A stretch of DNA of 64,000 nucleotides. Source: an uncultured candidate division Zixibacteria bacterium (GTDB lineage: Bacteria; Zixibacteria; MSB-5A5; GN15; PGXB01). The notes below the pieces were generated by a model, which worked only from the letters and a program-made list of their open reading frames with translations, did not search any database and was not told the DNA's origin. Each line of letters begins with the position of its first letter. Position 1 is the stretch's first letter. The stretch covers positions 14,558 to 78,557 of the forward strand of contig CALAMC010000114.1 in the NCBI GenBank assembly GCA_937925655.1, read 5' to 3'. Below are positions 1 to 9,196 of this stretch, in pieces. Made by a program: the position numbers and the translations under genes.

Positions 1-891
1 GGGGTCATGTTCACGCACGATGTCGCCTGGGGACAGGTGCCTTTTGACGTTGCCTTCAGCGGTATCACGACGCTCGAGCCCGATGAATGGATCTGGACGT
101 TCGGTGACGGTGGTTCGGCTTACGTACAGTCTCCCGTGCACACGTACGGCGAGCCCGGTCGCTATGACGTGGCCGCCCGAGTGGTGGTGGGAGCGGACAC
201 CTCCGTCTATAATCGAACCAATTGCATCATTGCGCTGGCCGACACCATGATCGCCGGGAGCATATCGGGTGCGCCGGGCGAGCTGATCGAAGTGCCTATT
301 TACGTTTCCAATACGGTGCCGCTGGAAAAAATCAAGATACCGGTCGAATACGGGCAGGGAAGCATGAATGTTTCGTTGGAGTCGTACAGCAAATCCGGTT
401 GCCGCACCCAGTATTTTGACACGCTGGCGCTGATTCATTCGGACCTCTGGGGGAAACGGGCGACCTTCACTCTATACAATATTTTGCCGGCTACGCCCGA
501 CCTGCCGGCCGGGTATGGGCCGGTGCTCAAACTATATTTCCGCATTCCATCGGGGGCAACTTCCAGTCAGTCGGCACCTGTGGTTATCGATGGATATATG
601 ACACATTATCCCACGTTCTACTGGGAAATAATGAATTTTACGCCGGTCTTTGAAAACGGCAATATTACTTTGCCGTACATTTGCGGCGACGTCACATCCG
701 ATAGCAATATCAATCTTTTGGATGTGTTATTTTTAATCGAGTACATTTACGGCAATCCGCGCGGCCCGGCCCCGGAACCGCTCGAATCTGGCGACGTTAC
801 CGGTGACGGTATAGTCAACCTGCTGGATGTGCTATATATAATCGACTACATTTACGGTGTTCCGCCCGGCCCGGCCCCGGCCTGCCCTTGA
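1..891 (+). CDS. Secreted PKD / cohesin-like / dockerin protein, 5'-truncated by window edge
   Basis: The reading frame is open from the first base, so the true start lies upstream and only the C-terminal ~296 residues are seen. The N-terminal part is a PKD domain (W-T-F-G-D-G-G followed by P-V-H-T-Y and V-A-A-R-V-V-V-G). The middle 130 residues look like a cohesin-type beta sandwich (I-S-G-A-P-G-E-L-I-E-V-P-I-Y-V-S-N). The last 70 residues carry two dockerin-like calcium-binding repeats (G-D-V-T-S-D-S-N-I-N-L-L-D-V and G-D-V-T-G-D-G-I-V-N-L-L-D-V), each followed by a G-P-A-P tail. Such proteins are exported and probably bind surface partners; the catalytic or binding head, if any, is outside the window. 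The same tail occurs at 987-3185 and 49727-52039. Confidence 0.8.
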   Translation, partial: GVMFTHDVAWGQVPFDVAFSGITTLEPDEWIWTFGDGGSAYVQSPVHTYGEPGRYDVAARVVVGADTSVYNRTNCIIALADTMIAGSISGAPGELIEVPIYVSNTVPLEKIKIPVEYGQGSMNVSLESYSKSGCRTQYFDTLALIHSDLWGKRATFTLYNILPATPDLPAGYGPVLKLYFRIPSGATSSQSAPVVIDGYMTHYPTFYWEIMNFTPVFENGNITLPYICGDVTSDSNINLLDVLFLIEYIYGNPRGPAPEPLESGDVTGDGIVNLLDVLYIIDYIYGVPPGPAPACP

Positions 892-986
892 GGTTGCAGC
901 CGACTGATCGAATTTGTACGGACGGCTGATATATAATTATATTCGTGGTCGAGAAATCGACCCCGGTCGCATGTGGGGTTGCGGCT

Positions 987-3185
987 ATGGTTTTGCGATA
1001 TATAATTATAGGCGGACTGCTCGCTTTGGCGCCCGGGAATCCTGTTTGCGGCTCCGGGACGGAGTTCCATAGCCAGGTTCGTATTATTTTGGAAAACTCC
1101 GAACAACGGGCGGCGGTTTTTAAGTACAATTTCGATATCATCCGGGCCGACTCCGCCTTCATCGAGATAATCGCCGGCGAAAAAGAGTTTAATCTTCTCG
1201 ACCGGCTGGGCTTTGACTACAGGGTTATCCACGAAAACCTCGAAGAGTTCTATCGTTCACGCCTGGCGTCAAAAGCCATGGGCGGTTACAAGACGCTTTC
1301 CGAAATAGAAAATTATCTGACCGACCTGGTCGTCAATTATCCCGATATAGTCGCCCCGGCCCTGACTATCGGTCAGACAATCGAGGGGCGCAATATCAGG
1401 GCTTATAAAATTTCCGATAATCCTCTGCTCAATGAGGACGAACCGGAGATATTTTTCAACGCGGCCATCCATGCCCGCGAAGTGATCACGCCGGAAGTCT
1501 TGCTGTACTATATGGATTATCTGACCGATAATTACGGATCAGATTCCGCCGTCACTTATCTGGTGGATAATCGCGAAATCTGGTTTGTACCGGTGGCCAA
1601 TCCCGACGGCTATTATCACAACGAAGTCACCTCGCCCTGGGGCGGCGGTCTGTGGCGCAAAAACCGTCGAGACAACGGCGAGGGCTCATTCGGCGTCGAT
1701 CTCAACCGCAATTTCGGGTATATGTGGGGCCATGATGACATCGGCTCATCGTCGGTGCCTGGTAACGAAACCTATCGCGGAGCCGGCGCCTTTTCCGAGC
1801 CGGAGACGCGGGCGCTTCGCGATTTCATTATTGCGCACGATTTCAGCCTGATCGTCAATTATCATTCGTATGGCGACCTGGTACTTTTTCCCTGGTCGTA
1901 TCAAATCGGGCTGTATTGCGATGACGACGCGACTTTCGATGCCATCGGCTCCATCATACATTCATATAATGCTTATTATCCATCACCGGGTTGGGCCCTC
2001 TACCCCACCAACGGCGGATGCGATGACTGGTGCTATGGAGACATGGTTTCGAAAGGCCGCGTTCCATCCATAACGATCGAGGTCGGAAGTTATCTTGACG
2101 GTTTTTGGCCACCGGAAGATAGAATACTGCCTCTGGTGACGGAAAATCTCCCGGTCAATTTATACTTGACCGATCTGGCCGGCAATATCAAACGGGCATT
2201 GCCGCCGGCTTCCCCGGGTCTGGCAATGCCCGAAATTAACCATTCGGGGTCCTATAAAGTTGATTGGCATTGCCATGATCCGGATAATCCGCCGGTGGCC
2301 TACGAATTAATCGAGTATGGCAATCCCGTTATAATTACCGATTCGCTCAACGATTACGAAAACGTTGATAACTTCGGTTTTACTCTGACCGGGGTGGGTT
2401 ATATGGCGACGATGTGCGCCTATTCGGGCCCGGCCACGACCATAGAAAGGTATTTTCAGACCATTGCTCCATACACCGTCAAACCCGGCGATTCTCTTAA
2501 ATTCCGGACACGCTATGTGTTGAATCAGGATGTGGATTATGCCTATGTTGAAATATCGACCGATGGCATGAATTTCAGCCCGATTCCGGGAAACATCACG
2601 ACCATGAATAATCCGCATGGTTATAACCGGGGGTATGGCATTACGGGAACCACGGACGGTTTCTGGGTGGCCGGTTTGTTTGACCTGGCGGATTATGTCG
2701 GGCAGAATGTATATTTTCGAATCAGTTATCGGGATTTTCATGTAACCGTGGCGGGAAGCGGCATCCGAATCGATAATCTCTGGCCGGTGCAAACGTACGA
2801 AACAAAATATCTGATTTCTTCGGTTCTGACCGACACGTCGATTTTGATTTCAGGCAAAGCCGACGGTATCTATTATTACCGGGCGCGGGCGATGGATGCC
2901 GACAGCCAGTGGGGCGCCTTCTCTTTGATAGATTCCGTGGTGGTGCAGATGCTGCAAAGTTATTTATGCGGTGATGCCAATCGTGATAGCTATGTCAATT
3001 TGATTGATATTCTTTGCCTGATTGATTTCGTGTATTCCGATCCACCCGGCCCGGCCCCCGACCCGTTTGATGCCGGTGATGTCGACGGACCGTCCGGACA
3101 CGGATCCATCAACCTGATAGATATTCTATATCTGGTTTCATATTTATATGACTTCCCGCCGGGGCCGTCGCCCGTCTGCCCGTAG
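987..3185 (+). CDS. Secreted M14-family zinc carboxypeptidase with C-terminal dockerin repeats
   Basis: Metallocarboxypeptidase of family M14, expected to remove C-terminal residues from peptides outside the cell. Visible active-site elements, in order: H-A-R-E (zinc ligands H and E of HxxE), N-P-D-G, D-L-N-R-N-F (substrate-binding N/R), N-Y-H-S-Y (third zinc ligand H) and I-T-I-E-V-G (general base E). After the ~380-residue catalytic part comes a beta-rich region resembling immune-inhibitor-type accessory domains, then two dockerin-like repeats (C-G-D-A-N-R-D-S-Y-V-N-L-I-D-I and V-N/I-N-L-I-D-I). The ATG at 987 gives a signal peptide directly (M-V-L-R-Y-I-I-I-G-G-L-L-A-L-A); a GTG at 945 in frame would add 14 charged residues and has no ribosome binding site. 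It follows a related dockerin gene by ~95 bases. Confidence 0.88.
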   Translation: MVLRYIIIGGLLALAPGNPVCGSGTEFHSQVRIILENSEQRAAVFKYNFDIIRADSAFIEIIAGEKEFNLLDRLGFDYRVIHENLEEFYRSRLASKAMGGYKTLSEIENYLTDLVVNYPDIVAPALTIGQTIEGRNIRAYKISDNPLLNEDEPEIFFNAAIHAREVITPEVLLYYMDYLTDNYGSDSAVTYLVDNREIWFVPVANPDGYYHNEVTSPWGGGLWRKNRRDNGEGSFGVDLNRNFGYMWGHDDIGSSSVPGNETYRGAGAFSEPETRALRDFIIAHDFSLIVNYHSYGDLVLFPWSYQIGLYCDDDATFDAIGSIIHSYNAYYPSPGWALYPTNGGCDDWCYGDMVSKGRVPSITIEVGSYLDGFWPPEDRILPLVTENLPVNLYLTDLAGNIKRALPPASPGLAMPEINHSGSYKVDWHCHDPDNPPVAYELIEYGNPVIITDSLNDYENVDNFGFTLTGVGYMATMCAYSGPATTIERYFQTIAPYTVKPGDSLKFRTRYVLNQDVDYAYVEISTDGMNFSPIPGNITTMNNPHGYNRGYGITGTTDGFWVAGLFDLADYVGQNVYFRISYRDFHVTVAGSGIRIDNLWPVQTYETKYLISSVLTDTSILISGKADGIYYYRARAMDADSQWGAFSLIDSVVVQMLQSYLCGDANRDSYVNLIDILCLIDFVYSDPPGPAPDPFDAGDVDGPSGHGSINLIDILYLVSYLYDFPPGPSPVCP

Positions 3186-3266
3186 GAACCTCAATTCATT
3201 TAAAATCTTGCGCATCATTTTTATGTAATGCTTATTTCCCTTAAAATGCAAGAAAAAGAGGGAAAT

Positions 3267-4772
3267 ATGACATCCAAAAGCAACATAAACGGAACGATAA
3301 AAAGACAGATGACTCGCCTTGATTATTCCCGTATGTTCAAGCCCAAACCGGCATTTATTGAAGACAACCGATTGACGCTGGATATTTCATATATAATCAA
3401 CGAAAGACATGGCCATCCCTTCATCAGCCGGGAAGAGCTGGAAGCTTTTTCCTCGACCGTTATCGAAAAGCATCGCCTTCTTCAAGACGGGCAGGGCGAC
3501 TGCAAAGACGGCGAAACGCCGATGCTGGGCTGGATGAGTTTGCCGGATGAAATCACGCGGGAGCATCTCGACGAGATTGCGGCCACGGCCCGAAAACTGA
3601 CCAACAAAATCGACATCTTCGTGTCACTGGGTATCGGTGGCTCTTATCTCGGTATTGAGGCGACCTTCCGGGCACTGTGCCATACCTGGTTCAATCAATT
3701 AGGACGTAGCAAGCGCGGCGGTGCGCCGCAGATTTATTTTCTGGGGCAGAACACCGATCCGGATTATTTTCGCGATACGCTCGATATACTCGAGGGCAAA
3801 CGGGTCGGTGTCAATGTTATTTCCAAATCCGGGACGACCACCGAAACGGCGATTGCTTTTAGAATAATGCGCCGCCTGCTCGATAAAAAATACGGTGACG
3901 AGGCGGTCAATTACATTATTGCCACCACGGATAAAACTCGAGGCGCATTACGCCAATTGTCCGAAGAGATGGGGTATAAGACGTTTGTCGTGCCGGACAA
4001 TGTCGGCGGGCGCTTTTCGGTGTTAAGCGACGTTGGATTGTTCGGGCTGGCCGTAGCCGGTATAGACATCTATGAGCTCGTGGCCGGTTTTCGAAATATG
4101 AAAAAGATACTGGAAACGGATCAATTCTGGAAAAATCCGGCTATGGTGCACGCCGCGGTAAGACATTTGGCATGGACAAAAGGCAAGAAGGTGGAGGTGG
4201 TCGCCACCAATTCCTCGGCCATATATCAATTGACCCGCTGGATGGAACAGCTATTTCCGGAAAGCGAGGGCCATCACGGTTATGGGATGTGGGTGTCGCC
4301 GTCGATGTATTCCGAGAAACTCCACGCCAACGGCCAGATGGTGCAGGATGGGGAGCGCCATATCCTGGAGACATTTATCCGACTGGTCGAAAGCGATAAT
4401 CGGGTGACGATACCTAAGGAAAAAAACGATCTTGATGGTTTAAACTATCTTCCGTATAACCGGCGGGATATGAATTTTGTCAACGACCTGGTGATCGATG
4501 GCCCGGCCTATGCGCATTTTGTGGGCGGGGTGCCCAGTATGACGCTCAATATTCCGCGCCGCAATGCCTTCAATATCGGGCAGTTCTATTATCTGATGGA
4601 ATACTCGGTGGCGCTGTCGGGATATCTCGCCGGACATAATCCGTTTATTCAGCCGGGGGTTGAAGCATACAAAAAGGCCATGTTCGCTCTGGCCGGAAAA
4701 CCGGGGAGTGAGAAATTCGGCAAAGAGATTCTCGACTGGATAAAAAATATAAAGAAAACGGTTATAGAATAG
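3267..4772 (+). CDS. pgi: Glucose-6-phosphate isomerase
   Basis: Interconverts glucose 6-phosphate and fructose 6-phosphate in cytosolic glycolysis/gluconeogenesis. Family landmarks are present: G-I-G-G-S-Y-L-G, S-K-S-G-T-T-T-E-T (phosphate-binding), G-G-R-F-S-V-L-S-D-V-G-L, a H-H-G-Y-G segment and the C-terminal G-H-N-P-F-I-Q-P-G-V-E-A-Y-K. Length 501 residues is normal for the bacterial family. The ATG at 3267 is preferred because AGAGGGAAAT sits just upstream; an in-frame ATG at 3228 has no such site. The gene converges with the minus-strand DUF523 gene, leaving only 5 bases between stops. No terminator hairpin is visible there. Confidence 0.95.
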   Translation: MTSKSNINGTIKRQMTRLDYSRMFKPKPAFIEDNRLTLDISYIINERHGHPFISREELEAFSSTVIEKHRLLQDGQGDCKDGETPMLGWMSLPDEITREHLDEIAATARKLTNKIDIFVSLGIGGSYLGIEATFRALCHTWFNQLGRSKRGGAPQIYFLGQNTDPDYFRDTLDILEGKRVGVNVISKSGTTTETAIAFRIMRRLLDKKYGDEAVNYIIATTDKTRGALRQLSEEMGYKTFVVPDNVGGRFSVLSDVGLFGLAVAGIDIYELVAGFRNMKKILETDQFWKNPAMVHAAVRHLAWTKGKKVEVVATNSSAIYQLTRWMEQLFPESEGHHGYGMWVSPSMYSEKLHANGQMVQDGERHILETFIRLVESDNRVTIPKEKNDLDGLNYLPYNRRDMNFVNDLVIDGPAYAHFVGGVPSMTLNIPRRNAFNIGQFYYLMEYSVALSGYLAGHNPFIQPGVEAYKKAMFALAGKPGSEKFGKEILDWIKNIKKTVIE

Positions 4773-4777
4773 CGCCG

Positions 4778-5728
4778 TCAGACATGATTGCGGAGCATCA
4801 ATTCTTTGGGATGCGGGTTTAAATATATCTGGTCGCGGATATACTCGATGTCGAATTTCTCGATGTAGTGGCGGATAAGCGTCACCGGAACTACCAACGG
4901 CACCAATCCCTTGTGGTAGTCCTCGATAACGTCGAGGATGTACTTCTTTTCGGAAGCGTCGAGGTTTTGTTTAAGATAACCCATGATATGGTGCAGGACG
5001 TTGACATTTTTCCGCGCCGTTGTTTTCACCGACAGCGTTTCCATAAATAGTCGGCTGTAATTATCTATGAACTCGGCCGGTTTATACTTTTTGATATTTG
5101 CCGCCAATTGCCCCAAAGTGCGGTAGTGTTCCGGGCTGTGGGCTAGTAGAAGATATTTATGTCTCGCGTGAAAGGTGATTATATCACCACGCTTATAAAG
5201 CCCCCCGAATAAATCCTGCAGACGCTTATAGGCAAAGACGCGGACAATGAAATTCTCGCGCAGACGGGCATCCTGGAGACGGCCCTCTTCTTCGACCGGA
5301 AGCAAGGGGAAATATGCAAGCAGGGCGGAGGCATACATCCCGCGCCCGTTTCGGGCGGGCATGCCTTTGTCGCCATAGACGCGTACTCGTTCCATACCGC
5401 AACTGGGCGAATCCTTTTTAAGGATATAGCCGCAGAGATTGTGCTTTTCCAGTCGTTTTAGGCGTTCGGCGTTATATTTATGCATGCGTGCTGTCCAGTC
5501 CTCGCCGGACTTGACTCCGACCATGCGGGGATTTTCCGGGTCACCAACCAAATGCACCGATTCGCGCGGGGTGGGCATGCCGACCTCGACTTCGGGACAG
5601 ACCGGGACGAATTTGAAATATCCGCCCAGGATGTCGGTGATATACCGGTCCTGCTTGTGCCCGGCATCGAAGCGGACTTTCTGTCCCAGCAAACAGGCGC
5701 TGACGCCGATAGTGATATGGTCTTTCAT
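4778..5728 (-). CDS. DUF523 + DUF1722 (YbgA) domain protein
   Basis: Two-domain protein. Residues ~1-150 are DUF523 (V-S-A-C-L-L-G, V-C-P-E-V-E-V-G-M-P-T-P-R, and K-K-D-S-P-S-C-G); the Cys residues of S-A-C-L-L-G and S-P-S-C-G are typical conserved cysteines of this family. Residues ~185-310 are DUF1722/YbgA. This fusion is widespread in bacteria; the biochemical function is not established, though DUF1722 is often linked to photolyase loci. ATG at 5728 is used; a GTG three codons upstream (5737) is also possible. The gene is divergent from the ECF sigma gene and converges with pgi. Confidence 0.85.
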   Translation of the reverse strand: MKDHITIGVSACLLGQKVRFDAGHKQDRYITDILGGYFKFVPVCPEVEVGMPTPRESVHLVGDPENPRMVGVKSGEDWTARMHKYNAERLKRLEKHNLCGYILKKDSPSCGMERVRVYGDKGMPARNGRGMYASALLAYFPLLPVEEEGRLQDARLRENFIVRVFAYKRLQDLFGGLYKRGDIITFHARHKYLLLAHSPEHYRTLGQLAANIKKYKPAEFIDNYSRLFMETLSVKTTARKNVNVLHHIMGYLKQNLDASEKKYILDVIEDYHKGLVPLVVPVTLIRHYIEKFDIEYIRDQIYLNPHPKELMLRNHV

Positions 5729-5814
5729 TATTGCCACATTAATATATGGTAATAGTCATTTTATAAAGTAAATAATGTTTTTCAATGGTTAACGTTCCCG
5801 TAAATTGTTTTTTT

Positions 5815-5842
5815 GAATCGTTTGGGGTATATTGGAATCTAA
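5815..5842 (+). promoter_or_regulatory. Putative ECF-sigma promoter (copy A), before the sigma gene
   Basis: GAATCG (5815-5820), 17 bases, TCTAA (5838-5842). The identical two blocks with the identical spacing recur at 6780-6807 in front of the MMPL gene, embedded in a shared TTTTTTGAATCGTTT and AATCTAA. This fits autoregulation by the adjacent ECF sigma factor. The odd point is that the -10 block runs into the ATG at 5842, so a transcript from here would be leaderless or would begin just inside the gene. Confidence 0.6.
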
Positions 5843-6450
5843 TGGATGAAAAGGAACTCATACAGAAGGCGCAGGCGGGTGATTTTAAGGCTTTCAGCCG
5901 CCTGATTGAGGCCCACAAAGACAAGATTTTCCGGCTGACGCTGAAACTATCCGGCAACCGGGAAGACGCCGAGGATATTTTGCAGGAGACGTTATTGAAA
6001 GCGGTTGATAATATAGACAAGTTCCGCCTGGAAGCCTCGTTTGGGACATGGCTTTACACCATCGCGCTCAACACATTCCGGGCCCGCGTCGGCGAAAAAA
6101 ACAAAATGCCTCTAAAGCCGCTCGAAGATTACCTCCCGTCGGGTGGGCACGGCGAGATATCGGCGCAGCTATTCGACTGGGGTGATCCGCATGAAATTTT
6201 CGAGCAAAAACAGATTAATGAGATAATCGAAACCGCTCTGGCCGAAATGCCGCAGATCTACAGCGTCCCGTTTGTTTTGCGATATATGGAAGATATGCCG
6301 GTGGCGGATATCGCCAATATACTGAAAATCTCTGTCCCCGCGGCCAAGTCCCGAATTTTGCGGGCGCGCCTGGCACTGCGCGAGACATTGACCGAATCTT
6401 TTCGAGACAAAGCCACCCCGAAACGAAACATTTCCGGGGGTACCGGATGA
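5842..6450 (+). CDS. RNA polymerase sigma factor, ECF subfamily
   Basis: Extracytoplasmic-function sigma-70 factor of ~202 residues. Region 2 is visible (L-I-E-A-H-K-D-K-I-F-R-L, then D-A-E-D-I-L-Q-E-T, and F-G-T-W-L-Y-T-I-A-L-N), followed by a linker and region 4 (M-P-Q-I-Y-S-V-P-F-V-L-R-Y, then the helix-turn-helix P-V-A-D-I-A-N-I-L-K-I-S-V-P-A-A-K-S-R). Start at ATG 5842 (M-D-E-K-E-L-I); an in-frame ATG at 5785 would add 19 atypical residues. Stop overlaps the start of the anti-sigma gene by 4 bases (ATGA), which suggests coupled translation. The conserved promoter pair suggests that it controls itself and the downstream transport genes. Confidence 0.93.
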   Translation: MDEKELIQKAQAGDFKAFSRLIEAHKDKIFRLTLKLSGNREDAEDILQETLLKAVDNIDKFRLEASFGTWLYTIALNTFRARVGEKNKMPLKPLEDYLPSGGHGEISAQLFDWGDPHEIFEQKQINEIIETALAEMPQIYSVPFVLRYMEDMPVADIANILKISVPAAKSRILRARLALRETLTESFRDKATPKRNISGGTG

Positions 6451-6692
6451 AAGCATGCAGCAAATATATTCAGGAAATTGCCGATTATATCGACGGCGAA
6501 ATCGATACCGCACTGTGCGCGCAACTTGAGGAGCATCTCAAGACCTGCAATAATTGCCGAATTATGGTCGATACGCTAAGGCAAACGGTTGTTCTTTGCC
6601 GTGAGGGGAAGAAAGAAAAACTCCCGCCCGAAATCGAATCTAAACTCAACGCCGCTCTCAAAAAGCGCTGGGAAAAGAAATTCGGCAAATAA
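6447..6692 (+). CDS. Zinc-finger anti-sigma factor, soluble (ZAS type)
   Basis: Small 81-residue protein with the anti-sigma zinc motif E-E-H-L-K-T-C-N-N-C (HxxxCxxC) preceded by an I-A-D-Y-I-D-G-E helix. It has no transmembrane segment, unlike membrane-anchored anti-sigma factors, so it should act in the cytoplasm by binding the sigma factor encoded just upstream, with which it overlaps by 4 bases. Soluble ZAS proteins such as RsrA are often thiol/redox responsive; whether this one is cannot be told from the sequence. The C-terminal half is very basic (K-K-R-W-E-K-K-F-G-K). Confidence 0.85.
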   Translation: MKACSKYIQEIADYIDGEIDTALCAQLEEHLKTCNNCRIMVDTLRQTVVLCREGKKEKLPPEIESKLNAALKKRWEKKFGK

Positions 6693-6779
6693 CAGCCGGA
6701 CGTCGTTTCCGATCACCCCTATTTTATAATTGCTTGTCCCGAAATAACTTATAAATCCAATAAAAAATCAGAATTTTTT

Positions 6780-6807
6780 GAATCGTTTTAGTCCATTTTC
6801 AATCTAA
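6780..6807 (+). promoter_or_regulatory. Putative ECF-sigma promoter (copy B), before the MMPL gene
   Basis: GAATCG (6780-6785), 17 bases, TCTAA (6803-6807); same blocks and spacing as at 5815-5842. Start of transcription would be near 6813, giving a leader of about 33 bases with an AAAGGA site before the ATG at 6846. It lies in a 153-base gap after the anti-sigma gene, so the transporter genes probably form their own sigma-dependent unit. Confidence 0.65.
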
Positions 6808-6845
6808 AGGTTATTAGTCACAAAAAAATGGAAAGGAATGGACTG

Positions 6846-9179
6846 ATGAAGAAGTTTTTTACGGAATCTGCGATTAACCATCCCTGGTCGGTGATTATCG
6901 GGGTAATTCTTATAACGGCTTTCTTTGCGGCCCAGTTGCCCAACATCAAGATCGATACCGATCCGGAGAATATGCTGGAAGCCGATGAACCCGTGCGCCT
7001 TTTTGACCATCAGACCAAAGAAGATTTTTCCATATATGATTTCATCGCGGTGGGGGTTGTCAATGAAAAGGGAGCCTTCACCAAAGAACAGCTGACCAAT
7101 ATCTATAGGATAATAGAGGATGTATCCAAAATCGACGGGGTTATTGTCGATGATATCCTGGCCCCGTCAACGGTGGATGACATTATCCAGATTGACGGCA
7201 TCCTGACGGTCCGCAAACTCCTCGAGACCGAGCCCGAAAGCAATGAGCAGGCCGAATTTATTTTGAGTCGTATCAAGGATAACCCGATATTAAAAGGCAA
7301 GCTGGCGTCCGATGATGGTCAGGCCATCGCCATGTTTATCCCCATCGAATCGAAAAATATGTCGCACCGAATTGCCGGTGAAATTGAAGAAATAACAAAG
7401 AAGCATTCGACCGGCGAAGAGTATTTCATCGCGGGCCTGCCGGTGGCCGAGGACAGTTTCGGCGCGGAAATGTTCAAACAGATGGCCGTCAGCGCACCGC
7501 TGGCCGGGCTCATTATCTTACTGCTGATGCTGATGTTTTTCAGGAACCTGAAGGTGGTCATTGCCCCGATGATCGTGGCGATAGTTTCCGTCATCTGGGC
7601 GATGGGCCTTCTGATATTGACCGGTAACACCGTGCATATCATGAGTTCGATGATTCCGATATTTCTGATACCGATAGCCGTACTCAATTCGATTCACATC
7701 ATATCCGAATTTCATGAACGATACCAGAAGCATAAACACAAAAAGTCCACGATACGCAACACTATCGGCGATCTGTTTATACCGCTTTTATTCACGTCGA
7801 TAACGACCATAGTCGGCTTCGGATCGCTGGCCTTGACACCGATTCCGCCGGTACGGGTCTTCGGTATATTCGTGGCTTTCGGAATTTTCGTGGCGTGGCT
7901 TCTGTCGATCACGTTTAATCCGGCTTTTGCCGTCCTCCTTTCAGACAAGACGCTGCGCAATTTCGGTCGCACCGCGAAAGAGCGCGGACCGTTGTCGAAA
8001 TTGATGCATGTCTTTCGGGACATCAATAAAAAGTACTATAAAGCCATTCTGGCCGGTTCGGGAGTGGTTGTTGTTGTCGCCGCCATCGGTTTGAGCCTGA
8101 TTACCGTCAACGATAACCCCGTCAAATGGTTCAAGCAGGATCACCCGCTCCGTGTCGCCGATGCGGCGCTCAACAAGCATCTGGCCGGGACGTACATGAA
8201 TTATCTCGTTTTCGAAAGCGACGATGTGGATGCTTTCAAGGACCCGGCAACGCTGAAATATATCGAAAACTTCCAAAGACATCTCGAAAAAAACCGTGTC
8301 GTCGGGGGAACGACGGGTCTGACCGATATTGTCAAGAAAGTTCGCTATGAACTATTCGACCGCGACCCGTCCAAATTCGCCCTTCCCGATGAACAGGATG
8401 AAGTCGCCCAAAACCTGTTTTTGTTCGAGATTTCCGGCGGCGATCCCGATGATCTTTATAAATTCGTCACCACCGATTACAATAAACTCAATGTCTGGGT
8501 GCAACTGCGCGAAGGCGACAATCAATCGGTCATGTCGGTGGTTAATGAGGCCGAGGAATATTACGCCCAGAACCCACCGCCACAGCACCTGACCATGAAT
8601 TGGGCGGGCCTGCCCTATGTCAATGTCGTCTGGCAGGAGAAAATGGTGGGCGGCATGCGTTCAGCCCTGTTGAGTTCATTTGCGGTCGTGTTCATCATGA
8701 TGGTTTTCCTCTTCCGTTCGCCCCTTCTGGGTTTGATTTCGATGCTCCCGTTGAGCATCACGATCATGGCCATTTACGGTGCCATCGGGTTTATCGGCAA
8801 ACCGTATGATATGCCGGTGGCCGTCCTGTCGTCGCTGACGCTGGGTCTGTCCATCGACTTTGCCATACATTTCATACAGAGATCGAAATATATCCACGCC
8901 CGGACCGGTGATTTCAGAAAGACCTATCCGGAGATGTTCGAGGGGCTGGCGCGTGCGATTTCACGCAACGTGCTGGTGATCGCCATCGGTTTCGTTCCGA
9001 TGTTTTTCTCAACGCTGGTGCCTTACATCACGGTCGGTTCGTTTTTCTTCGCCATCATGGTCGTTTCCGGTGCAGTAACCATGTTACTTTTACCCTCGAT
9101 ATTCATCGTTATGCAGAAGAGAATCTGTCCGGATATGGCGGTTGATTCCATTCACGAAAAAAAAGAAGTAATGCAATAA
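6846..9179 (+). CDS. RND-superfamily transporter, MMPL family
   Basis: Inner-membrane export protein of 777 residues. The topology is two repeats of one membrane helix, a ~180-residue periplasmic domain and five further helices: first helix W-S-V-I-I-G-V-I-L-I-T-A-F-F, a cluster beginning P-L-A-G-L-I-I-L-L-L-M-L-M-F, a helix near I-L-A-G-S-G-V-V-V-V-V, and a second cluster from A-L-L-S-S-F-A-V-V-F-I-M-M. D/S-F-A-I-H-F-type charged residues lie in the second cluster (L-S-I-D-F-A-I-H-F). MMPL proteins move lipids or hydrophobic compounds using proton motive force. Start at 6846 is preferred over 6828 because AAAGGA is correctly placed only for the later ATG. Downstream genes for a LolA-like protein and a barrel point to a trans-envelope route. 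Confidence 0.9.
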   Translation: MKKFFTESAINHPWSVIIGVILITAFFAAQLPNIKIDTDPENMLEADEPVRLFDHQTKEDFSIYDFIAVGVVNEKGAFTKEQLTNIYRIIEDVSKIDGVIVDDILAPSTVDDIIQIDGILTVRKLLETEPESNEQAEFILSRIKDNPILKGKLASDDGQAIAMFIPIESKNMSHRIAGEIEEITKKHSTGEEYFIAGLPVAEDSFGAEMFKQMAVSAPLAGLIILLLMLMFFRNLKVVIAPMIVAIVSVIWAMGLLILTGNTVHIMSSMIPIFLIPIAVLNSIHIISEFHERYQKHKHKKSTIRNTIGDLFIPLLFTSITTIVGFGSLALTPIPPVRVFGIFVAFGIFVAWLLSITFNPAFAVLLSDKTLRNFGRTAKERGPLSKLMHVFRDINKKYYKAILAGSGVVVVVAAIGLSLITVNDNPVKWFKQDHPLRVADAALNKHLAGTYMNYLVFESDDVDAFKDPATLKYIENFQRHLEKNRVVGGTTGLTDIVKKVRYELFDRDPSKFALPDEQDEVAQNLFLFEISGGDPDDLYKFVTTDYNKLNVWVQLREGDNQSVMSVVNEAEEYYAQNPPPQHLTMNWAGLPYVNVVWQEKMVGGMRSALLSSFAVVFIMMVFLFRSPLLGLISMLPLSITIMAIYGAIGFIGKPYDMPVAVLSSLTLGLSIDFAIHFIQRSKYIHARTGDFRKTYPEMFEGLARAISRNVLVIAIGFVPMFFSTLVPYITVGSFFFAIMVVSGAVTMLLLPSIFIVMQKRICPDMAVDSIHEKKEVMQ

Positions 9180-9196
9180 AAGAAAGGTAAGGAGAA

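Noticed and set aside
945..986. Upstream GTG extension of the M14 carboxypeptidase
   Set aside because: No ribosome binding site, and the extra residues precede a normal signal peptide that begins at 987.
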